Below, one piece after another: positions 35,330 to 43,959 of a stretch of 64,000 bases of DNA. The position numbers were made by a program, and so were the translations under genes. Origin of the DNA: Ophioderma brevispina (taxonomy: Eukaryota > Echinodermata > Ophiuroidea > Amphilepidida > Ophiodermatidae); NCBI GenBank assembly GCA_023653785.1, contig JAMKCH010005329.1:45256-109255 (forward strand), written 5' to 3'. The stretch's first letter is position 1. Each line of letters opens with the position of its first letter. The notes below the pieces were generated by a model. The model had not been told where the DNA came from. It ran no database searches and was given only the letters and a program-made list of their open reading frames with translations.

Positions 35330-35925
35330 CTAACCTGACTCGGTCAATACCATCTTATACGGTCTTCCTGATTATCAGTTGAAAACAAACTCCAATGCAT
35401 CCGAATGCTGGCTGCTCGCCTGTCACATTAACCAAGAAACACGAACCACATAACTCCTATTTTGCAAGATTTACATTTTACTATCACACACTTAATTAAC
35501 AAACTCATGATCCTCACATGTAAGTCTCTGAACAATCGTACACCAAAATATATATCTGAACTCATTACAGTTAAGAAACCAGCTCGCACCTTGCGTTCCA
35601 ATAATGCAATCCAGCTCTATACAGCGCAAACGTGTAAAAACAGTGACTTACGTACAAGAGCTTTCTCTCATCAGCTCCTGAGCTATGGAACACATACCCC
35701 CACTATCAGAATGCTAAGACTCTGATTGAATTCAAGGTTCCTTAAAAACACATCTGTTTCAGTAAGTCGTTTGGGGTTTGGGGTTTTCATAAGTGCATTT
35801 TTGTTTTTGTATTTTTATGATGTGTAGTTTAAGATATGTTTCTGTTCAGCGCATTAAGGGGTCGCTTTAGAAGACGGAATGGCTGCTTTATAAGCTGAGT
35901 TATTAATTAGTTATAATAATGAACT
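35330..35925 (+). pseudogene. CR1-like LINE reverse-transcriptase 3' end
   Basis: Broken frames follow the C-terminal region typical of CR1/Jockey-group LINEs: ILYGLPDYQLK (about 35,349), then TCKSLNNRTPKYISELI and ARTLRSNN (35,515-35,610), RAFSHQ (about 35,655) and, one frame over, ELWNTYPHYQNAKTLIEF (about 35,680-35,735). The downstream CGCTTTAGAAGACGGAATGG plus GCTTTATAAGCTGAGTTATT resembles the usual tail before an (ATT)n end. It is 5'-truncated, frame-shifted and inactive. It starts just after the 47-bp minisatellite. Confidence 0.8.
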
Positions 35926-37410
35926 AGTTTGCATCATATTCACGAGCCCTTATAATGATACAAACTTTTACTCCATTCAATATTTTTAAAGGCGAATTAC
36001 GTTACAACAGGTAAATTTGTTGAAAGTTTTGCCATCATTTGGTCCCAGGTATTAATACAGACAACTATTTTAAAAATCATTCCAATTTTGCTAATTATTC
36101 AAAAGAAGACCACACCCATTGTAAAAATCCAAATACTCTCCACCACACACACACTGCAGAATAAAAAAAAAAAAACTCTTGCTCGTAATTCATCTTTCCT
36201 GGGGAAAAAGTCATTGATAAGTTCGAGAGTAAGTCTTAGAAACCCGCTGTGTGCACAAAAGGTTAGTGAAAGATGGACAGGTAAGGAGATCTACTCCGTT
36301 AGGAGAGATTCCCCATTCAGAATATTCATGTTATAATTTTTACCCTTTCACTATGTCACAGGATTACCCCACACTTGAAAGACACGCACCTCAAAATCTC
36401 AAATTTCCACCTTCTGCCTTCAGAGTCAATACCACTAAAAGGCAAACCCCAGTAAACCCGTACCGGGAACTCGAATCGATCACACCCAACAAAAAAACTA
36501 GTGTTACTGAAGTGGGGATGTCGGAGAAACATGATACATATACAATCTCAATGTGATATGGATTTCTTCTAGAAACATGCTGTGGAATTATTATGATATG
36601 ATTAGTCACTTACTGGAGATGGCTGTCTCTATCAACGGTGTCCCATCTACTCTATCTCGATTAAATCAGACAAATTACTTGCTGATAATAGACATACAAA
36701 ACAAAACCAGAGAGAGGAGAGAGATAGCGAGCCACGACTGGGGAGAGAAAATTATAAAAAAACTTCGCCTGAGAAAGGCACCGGGAAAACCGGGCAAGCA
36801 CTCATTTTGACCAAAGTACACAGTATGTCCAAAATAAAAATAAAAAGTAAATTAGGGGTGTGAATTTTTTGCAAGCAGGCAAGTAACTCTGTGTATGAAA
36901 ACTAGGGTGTTTAAAAATATACTGAATTTTGAAGAAGAGGGGGATAGTTTCTGATCATGCAAAATTTGTTTAGGGAAGGCTTTCAAACATTTTGTAAAAT
37001 TGGATATTTACATATTTAGGGAAAAAAATTGCTTTGGGAGTAAAATTGTGGTAATACTATTTGGTTGGGGGTATTACGCTCGACAGCCAAACTTTTTAAG
37101 GGTGTTTATGCGTGTGTGCATCATCTTACTTGAGGGCCCCCCGGATGGAAATCGGTACAAACGAATTGCAGCAATCCACTGTAATAACGGAAATTTAACG
37201 TATCATCGGACCTCTCGAGTCTTGAGGGGCGAGAAAAATTTGGGGAGAAAACGTTGAGATTAGCGCGGGGAATGAGGGGAATTAAATCAGACGGGGTCGG
37301 CAAAGGGAGAGAATGCCTGCACATACTTGCATTTGTTTCACAACCTGAACATAATACACTAACAGCCACTACTTTCTACTACTATCCATTTTTTTAATGT
37401 GAAGATTCAG
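35926..37410. other. Gene-free spacer
   Basis: Overlapping plus frames at 36,088-36,810 have ordinary composition but no recognised domain. Short GAGAGA and poly(A) tracts are present. Confidence 0.35.
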
Positions 37411-37540
37411 GCCAGACCCGGGAAGGGGGAACCTCTTATAAGAAGTTCAACAAGAGCACCAGTGATAACCTGTTCAGAATTAGAAAACCTGGAAGAAATA
37501 GCGAAGAGTTTACTCTCGGCCAGAAAAGCAGGGCTCGCAG
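37411..37540 (+). CDS. Candidate internal exon, unrecognised
   Basis: A pyrimidine-rich tract (37,375-37,395) is followed by AAGATTCAG, then a 130-bp stop-free block ending GCTCGCAG/GTGTAT, a fair donor. The peptide is balanced and helix-like toward its end (ELENLEEIAKSLLSARKAG). The following (GT)n tract lies in the presumed intron. No family is recognised and no partner exon was found, so this could be chance. Confidence 0.22.
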
Positions 37541-38550
37541 GTGTATCAGTGATCCATTTTCCCCTCATTTTTTGGTGTGTGTGTGTGCACAGGCAAGTGC
37601 ATACATGTGTGCCTGTCCCTATAAACAACCTATGTATGGTCCCAATTAATAAGCTATTAGGCAGCAGTATTCACACTTATTAATCCACATGTACGACACA
37701 AAAGGATCACTTTCTAGAAAAAAAACAATCTCTCTGAAGGATAATGAACACGACCAGAAAGACCTGTGTGTATCCCATGAATCACTCACAGCTCTTTAAA
37801 AACTTTTGTTGGTGTGTCTCATCGGGCCCATTCAAATCCTTGTGGTCCCTGCTTGTAAGTCACATTTGAGAAGCGCCTGATAAGGACAGTAAATTTGAGT
37901 CCCTTATTGATTTGAAGATGGTCCCTTAAATAATTTAAACATTCTCTAATGTTTATTTTGCTCTATTTTCAACTAAGGACTTCAAAATAAATTGGGTTAG
38001 CCTGCAAAAAGTTCGTTGAAACAGCCAGAGATAAATACCCACGTAAATTTTCTTCCCTAGCATGATCATGGGATTATCACGTATATCGCATTCTTGAAAG
38101 TCGGCGATCGCATTGGCTTCTGGGATACACACGGGATCATCTCCTCACACTACCTATCCTTCTGAGAACTGCTTATTGTTGATGGAATCCTGGAATTAAC
38201 ACAATGGGAAAACTTCCAAGGACAAGGGAAAACCCTTCAAGGAATACTGAATGTTTGCATTGGGTCCTTGGTCTTTAAGCCAAACTTGTCCATGCATGGG
38301 TGATGCACACTGCTACACACACCAAGAAATTATGATATTAATTTTTTTTATCACAGCAAAGCACTTGCATTACGATGTTCAATTGTTTCTGATGCTAGCT
38401 AATATAATATCCAACATATAAATTTAAAAGCATGGCAAAAGATTATGAATCCATGTAAAACAGTTTTAATCCTTCCCATGCTGAATGGCGCATAGGGCGG
38501 CACCAATTTCATTTCTATAACCCTAGGCCAAATGCAGTGAACGGTATAGT
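37541..38550. other. Gene-free spacer
   Basis: Only short frames and a short GT tract near 37,575. No repeat with clear ends. Confidence 0.45.
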
Positions 38551-38738
38551 ATACAAATATTTAATGATCATGAGGGATCTTGTGGAATCTATTGGCCCCC
38601 GAGGTGAACTGGAGGGCGTGGGGTACTATTTTCCCAAGACCGAAGGTCGAGGGAAAATAGTACCCCACGCCCTCCAGTTCACCGAGGGGACCAATAGATT
38701 CCACAAAGGTCCCGAATAAGATCGTTAAATATTTGTTT
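38551..38738. mobile_element. Near-perfect hairpin (fold-back MITE or palindromic terminus)
   Basis: Arms 38,582-38,635 and 38,651-38,704 are inverse complements over 54 bases with about three mismatches; the key shared word is GGGCGTGGGGTACTATTTTC. Outside them AAATATTTAA-GATC pairs with GATCGTTAAATATTT. The loop (about 15 bases) contains its own small hairpin ACC-GAA-GGT. The strong self-complementarity implies recent insertion or selection against decay. Non-coding. Confidence 0.85.
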
Positions 38739-38740
38739 TA

Positions 38741-38785
38741 TATCCTTCATGAATATATTTTTTGTTCATTGATTGGTTAAAAGTG
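38741..38785. repeat. Left member of an outer inverted pair (with 40,793-40,836)
   Basis: The segment TATCCTTCATGAATATATT through GATTGGTTAAAAGTG reappears inverted about 2 kb downstream with roughly 85% identity. The two copies bracket the element and array described between them. Confidence 0.7.
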
Positions 38786-38870
38786 AAACTGAGCCTGAGG
38801 CCTACTTAACAAAAAATAGGGCCTAGGCCTTACCTGTACTGTAGTCCGGGACTGTAGTCTGTACTCTGTA

Positions 38871-38888
38871 TGCTAGGCTAGGCTAGGC
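38871..38888. repeat. GCTAG tandem motif
   Basis: GCTAG is repeated three times (GCTAGGCTAGGCTAGGC). Minor simple repeat. Confidence 0.6.
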
Positions 38889-39539
38889 AAGAGCTTGAGC
38901 TTTGACTGCCTTTTAGACAGAGGAAAGTCCGCTCCACTTACGATATCAACACCTTTTTCGGTAAATAAATGACGCTGAAGTCCGTACCATGCATACCGAA
39001 TTTACCAGGGCATAGATATTTTCTGCATAGACATGATAGATCTGAGTGATGGAGCTCACCTTTCCGTTTCCGTGCATAGCCATGCAGCGTTGAGATCAGC
39101 GTTGTCCTATTCCCATGCCATGCATTAAAATAAAAATCACCACCCGCGGTAGAATACAAACCGGTGTTAATATCCTGACCATACAACTCCTCGAACACTG
39201 ACAGAACATACGTAACAAGGCGACTCGTATTTACGCGATGCGTAAAATATGTCCCCGCCGAATTTCGCGATCATTTGGAAGTGGCAACTTAATACAACAA
39301 ATTCAAATTTGATAATTAAAACATAACTCGTCCACGAACTCCATCCATAACGTAACACACGGTCCGATGCCCTGAGATCTTATTTCATTGGGGACAATTA
39401 AAACAACTCCATCCATAATTCACTAAAATCCCTCTACAAAACTTAATCGATGAACTCCACCCATAAGTCGCCAAAAATAATTTAAGAATAACTAAAACGA
39501 AGAATAACTTCACAAGACCTATAAACGTATTCACAACAA

Positions 39540-40290
39540 AAAAACAAACACACATATCATGTTCACAACAAAGATGTATGGCATTATAGTCTTTCATGTA
39601 GCAAAGTAATTTTGCACATCCGATGTACCTTTCATTTCAGCGAAACGTTAATTGCGCATATTTAATTAGCTCATTTGCATACCTACCCCTAAACTAAACC
39701 GCCCATATCATGTTCACACAAAGGATGTATGGCATAACCTTTCATGTAAGCGAAGGAATTTTGCACATCCGATGTACCGTTTCACCGAATTGATTGCGCA
39801 TATTTAATTATGCTCATTTGCATACCTAAGCCCATATATATCAATGCACTTTCAAAGTGCAACAGCAATGCATGCCAAATGTACTCATGCGTCAAAAGAA
39901 TTTGCATGACTGATGTACCCCGTTTCAGCGATACATTAATTATGCCATATTTAATATTCGCTCATTTGGCATACCTAAGCTGCATATATCATGCACTTTC
40001 AAAGTGCGAAACAATGCATGCCAAGATCTCTTCCATGCGGCAAAAGAATTTTGGCATATCTAATGTACCGTTTTAGTGATACAGATTGGGAAGGGGAGTG
40101 TTTACCTTCTTTCATCTTTCCTTCTCTCCTTTTTCCTCCCCCCGCCTTCTATATTACGCACTTTCAAATTGCAGAAACGATGCCATCCATGATGCACTTC
40201 CATGAACGAGGAATTTTGTGTGCCCGATATAGTGTTCAAAGATACGCATACAAGGGTTTAAGCATTTTTTATTTATATCACGGAAGTCCA
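39540..40290. repeat. Tandem array, period about 147 bp, five units
   Basis: The marker word TTTTGCACATCCGATGTACC (with variants) begins near 39,611, 39,760, 39,901, 40,050 and 40,215. It is followed in each complete unit by GCATATTTAATTA-GCTCATTT, GCATACCTA, ATCATGCACTTTCAAAGTGC and CATGCGTCAAAAGAA-like words. The last unit is interrupted by a CT-rich tract (40,100-40,150). ACTTTCAAAGT gives each unit a small hairpin. Confidence 0.85.
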
Positions 40291-40310
40291 GGGTTAACAT
40301 TTTTCTCACG

Positions 40311-40377
40311 TACATACGGACCTACAGACATACGGACATACGGACACCACACACGGAACAACGGACGCACGGAGCCC
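40311..40377. repeat. ACATACGGAC minisatellite
   Basis: Imperfect repetition of ACATACGGAC, ACAACGGAC and GCACGGAG words, about ten bases each, next to the palindromic end of the enclosing element. Confidence 0.8.
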
Positions 40378-40683
40378 ATTTCATAGTCCCCCTTTCCGAA
40401 CTTAGTTCGGCGGGGACATTGTTCGTTTGTATTCGCATATCCGTGCAGAAGGTTTTCCTCCGGTGTTATTGCAGCTGGGCGCAGCCATGTTGTTGCTACG
40501 GTGTCAACTCAAATAACCTCAATCATGCGTCAAAGTTCCTTTTAGAGCAAGTACTAATACGAACGTACCATACGTTGAGAAATACAAGTAAGAGTCTGTG
40601 CATTATCATGCTCAACGTTCAACAGTCCGTATTGACCGCAGCTAAAGCACCGATAAACATTAAAAGGAACTGATGACACGGTA

Positions 40684-40735
40684 TCGAGGCTAGAGGGACA
40701 TAGGCGCCTATTTCCCTAGGAAAATAGGCATCTAT
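40684..40735. other. Small palindrome around CCCTAGG
   Basis: ATAGGCGCCTATTTCCCTAG is followed by GAAAATAGGCATCTAT; the GCCTATTT / AAATAGGC words fold as a stem. No function assigned. Confidence 0.5.
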
Positions 40736-40792
40736 TACTGTTATCTCCCTTTCTTGCAAATAGTTTAAACTATGTGTGGTCATGACGCACTT

Positions 40793-40836
40793 TTAACCAA
40801 TCCATAAACATGAATATATTCATGAGGGATAAATTG
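40793..40836. repeat. Right member of the outer inverted pair (with 38,741-38,785)
   Basis: CACTTTTAACCAATCC through ATGAATATATTCATGAGGG is the inverse of the upstream partner with a few mismatches. It merges into the SINE-like sequence that follows. Confidence 0.65.
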
Positions 40837-41025
40837 TGGATGTCTGTGGTAGCTCATGTGTGTTACTTCCCTAATCCATTCTTTAAATGCAGGAACGCCT
40901 AAAAAGTTAGGTACCATTTGTAATGTCTTTCCATAGGACCTGGCCGCGGGTTCGAAACCAGACCCTCCTCCCAAATGTGAGGCAGACGCTCTGACCAATA
41001 GGCCAACAAATCGGTCCATGAATCT
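40830..41025 (-). mobile_element. tRNA-derived SINE-like repeat
   Basis: On the minus strand TTGGCCTATTGGTCAGAGCG (box A region) is followed by TCTGCCTCACATTTGGGAGG and GGTTTCGAACCCGCGGCC, a good box B (GGTTTCGAACC). Spacing and order are tRNA-like, but there is a ~10-base excess between boxes and stems are imperfect, so this is a tRNA-derived head rather than a tRNA gene. The body continues toward lower coordinates. The frame across it (GLLVRASASHLGGGSGFEPA) resembles peptides I have seen annotated repeatedly in invertebrate predictions, which fits a dispersed repeat. Family not named. Confidence 0.6.
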
Positions 41026-42106
41026 ATTGTAAAACAAACCAAATCATAAAGGTTTAGACAGTGTTACACTACCCATGCCAGAAAAAAACAATTTGCAAAT
41101 CATTATTCACAAGTGCATACCTGGCCAACATTGAGAACCCAAATGAGCACCCTTATGGTTTGGGGGATTTTTTTTTTTCTGATCCACTTTAGGGCACTGA
41201 GGCGTAAAACAAAATGGGCAGAGTCTCTAAAGTCAATGGGTTTTTAGTGTTCTTCAAGCGGTAGGAAGAGCTTCAGGAGCCCAAAAAATATCAGGACTCT
41301 TTCCTGGCCATTATTGAAAGATTGGTTGAAATTTCAGAAATCAGGGATATCTCCTATTTTTTGCCATTCAATTGGAAAGTTCAAAAATAGGGATGATTCC
41401 TATAGAACAGGGAAGGTTGCAGGTATGCAAGTGATGCATACATTACAATCAATAAGTATATTAATATTCTCTTCATTGAGCTTAAGTGATGTAACAATAT
41501 GAATCAAAACAATGGTTTGCAAAAATTACAGTGTAAGCCAAATAGAAAAAACATGTATAATGTGATTATTTCAGATAATTGGAGGTGACTTTCCACTTTT
41601 TTTATTGTCAGGCTAGTACAACAGAATTAACAGCAGTTTATAATTATTATTAAACACTGACGGATGGTGTTAAGAGTAGCGACCTCTCTTTGAAGCTCTG
41701 CAAGCTGGTTTGAGGCTTACATAAGCAGGAAGGGCATCCATAGCCACATCAGAGAATCAGAATGATCTTCTGTGGGAGGCAAGTGGACCCTTGGTTATTT
41801 TCACAGCAGGTCATGTGACCCTGACCTGAGCATCTAACTCGAGGGAGGGTCAACGGGAGCAGCTCAGGTAGCAGCTGGACTATAAGAAAATCTGGTGCTT
41901 GTCCATAAAAGTACTTTTAGTGTGATGTGAAATTTGTCTCCTTAGAATATATGAAGCTATTAACACAACAAAAAAAAAGCTTTGGGCTAATCTCAAAATC
42001 CTATGAACACCCGCTTGACCCGATTGGTCCTTCAATGGAACTTATGTCATTTTTCAGCCAATCAGAACATGGTATGAATGGTGATAGGATTAAATAGGAC
42101 TAGAGC
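41026..42106. other. Gene-free spacer
   Basis: Short frames without motifs and T- and A-rich tracts. Nothing else supported. Confidence 0.45.
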
Positions 42107-42110
42107 TTAA

Positions 42111-42390
42111 GGTTGGTATTCTGAAAGGGAGACTAACTTTAGACCTGGGTTTAAACCAGGGTTAGTCCTACAAGAGGGAACCTTTTTTTCTTACAACATA
42201 CTCTAAAGTGTGCTGTAACGGGCGAGAAAATTCCTCATGGATGGGCTGTTCCAGCCCATCTATGAGGAATTTTCTCACCCGTTACATTTAACTTTCACAG
42301 AATTTTGAGAAGAAAAAAGGTTCCCTCTTGTAGGACTAACCCTGGTTTAAACCCAGGTCTAAAGTTAGTCTCCCTTTCAGAATACCAACC
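42111..42390. mobile_element. 280-bp MITE with about 80-bp arms, TTAA-type target
   Basis: The left arm starts GGTTGGTATTCTGAAAGGGA and continues through a TTTAGACCTGGGTTTAAACC block and a GTCCTACAAGAGGGAACC block; the right arm is its near-perfect inverse. A second inner stem (TAACGGGCGAGAAAATTCCT and its inverse) surrounds a tiny loop at GGGCTGTTCCAGCCC, so the entire element folds. TTAA precedes it (42,107-42,110) and TAAA follows. Low arm divergence suggests a young insertion. Non-coding. Confidence 0.85.
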
Positions 42391-42394
42391 TAAA

Positions 42395-42853
42395 TGTTTG
42401 GAAGCTACATTTGAACTGGTAATTAAAATGAATGAATTAACCATTCAGAAATGTTGCATACGAGGCACATAATACTCTGGGATTGATGTGACGTTATTGG
42501 GCTAGCTATTTTTTTCTCGATCAACCTATAAAACACATTATTTCCTCAATTAAAAGAAATAGGGAAGAAAGACAGGTGTGCCAGATGTAACAATGGATCG
42601 AGTTATTTTCCACAAAACAGTAAAAAAGAAAAGAGTCCACAGCTGATTTGCAAAACTGAAATATTTAGTCGTCTCGACAGAATTTTGCCTCAAGCTAAGC
42701 ATTATGAAAGCACTTCCTACAGCAGACAGATGCCATTCATTTACACATGTGTCGTATGAATATTTTACCAGTCGACTGAGTTCTACAAAAGATAGGGATG
42801 TTTCTTCTTCAAAATTGTCACCCGTTTCTATTGTGATAAAATTACAGATTTAT
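42395..42853. other. Unannotated spacer
   Basis: A 66-codon frame (42,704-42,904) without recognised domain runs into the next MITE. Nothing else supported. Confidence 0.4.
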
Positions 42854-42857
42854 TTAA

Positions 42858-43217
42858 AGGTGCAACATACTTTTTGCCTATTCAGGTGCCCTAAAAACAT
42901 GTAAAGTTCTGATTTTGCCCCTGATGGCAAAGGGTTTCCATCAAAAATAATCCAAATCTGAAAGTGGATCAAGCTGAGAAATGTTTTTTTTTTTTTTTTT
43001 ACTTTTTATATTTTTTTCTAATTTCGTATAGGAAGCCAATACGGAATTCAGCTATGTTTTACATTGAAATATAAGTCAAAATTCAAAATCACCTTTTTTA
43101 GTTTTTTTTAAGGACTTGCTGTTGAATAATACAAGGTAAGAAATCTATTGAGTGTCTAATCTACTTTGAAGCTACTTTATGACACACTATTTGGGTGTCT
43201 CAATCTCTCGTTGCCCT
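42858..43217. mobile_element. TTAA-flanked MITE, copy 3 of the 9-kb family
   Basis: TTAA borders both ends (42,854-42,857 and 43,218-43,221). The left begins AGGTGCAAC and the right ends CTCTCGTTGCCCT, the same termini as the copies at 9.0 and 25.2 kb. The interior blocks GGAAGCCAAT, AAGGTAAGAAATCTATTGAG and TCTAATCTA are shared in order. A 17-18 base T run lies near 42,985. Non-coding. Confidence 0.65.
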
Positions 43218-43221
43218 TTAA

Positions 43222-43959
43222 GTATCTACCCATCTTTCTAAGGCAAACCTGGCACACTAAACACAAGGATTTTGGTCTTGTTGATTTACCAATTAGAGGA
43301 ACAGTTCTTTGGCTTCAATCAATTGAGTCTACACAACAATTAAAGGGACACGGCATTAAAATATTGAGACATAATTAATGACCCTTCCTCCACAAATATG
43401 AAACAATTGGATTTTTACATTTTGTAAAAGCGTAAAAACCAACAGATTTACAGGAGATTCCTGCCACAGAAAAATCAAGGTATTTGACATCCTGCCAGAC
43501 TTTTACAGTGTGTCTAAAAATTGATAAAATGCTGGCATAATTCAGCATCCTTGGATTGTTGTGTGGCAGCCAAGGACATTACTGTCAGCCTTTTATCAAA
43601 CTTGAAAAGCTGAGACTGGCTCACAGACCATTGCTGTTTGATATGCACTAATACCACTAATCCCCTTTCATTGGCGATCAATTTTTCCTATACTCTTGAA
43701 GTACAATGTCCAAATCCGTTCTGAATGCTTTTGAATTGTATCACTCTAATTACTCTATCACACGTTTAAAGACCATTGGTACAGAATATTCATCTTTTGG
43801 TTACTATAAAACTTATTGGCTTTACAATCAAGAATCATTTAAGCATTTGGTCGGAGCATAGTCAAGAGACTCCTGACTAGGTGGTAGCTACCACAATGAC
43901 TAGTAGTATTAAGTATTAGTATTCAATTTATTCAACATATCATATCGTACGTTACAAGA
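43222..43959. other. Unannotated spacer
   Basis: No recognised coding or repeat signal. Confidence 0.45.

Larger units (their letters stand above)
39250..40418. mobile_element. Inverted-repeat element with a central tandem array
   Basis: TGTCCCCGCCGAA at the left end and TTCGGCGGGGACA at the right are exact 13-base inverses. The right end is part of a perfect palindrome CCGAACTTAGTTCGG (40,396-40,410), while the left continues as TTTCGCG. Between them lie AT-rich sequence with repeated AACTCCA(T/C)CCATAA words, a ~147-bp tandem array, a CT-rich block and an ACGGAC minisatellite. Elements with central tandem repeats and short inverted ends are known in several invertebrates. The superfamily here is not assigned and no target duplication is evident. 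Confidence 0.6.

Noticed and set aside
34377..35333. Possible repeat-containing protein (RRPRCN-KHR pattern)
   Set aside because: The pattern is produced by the 47-bp minisatellite, and stops break each frame.
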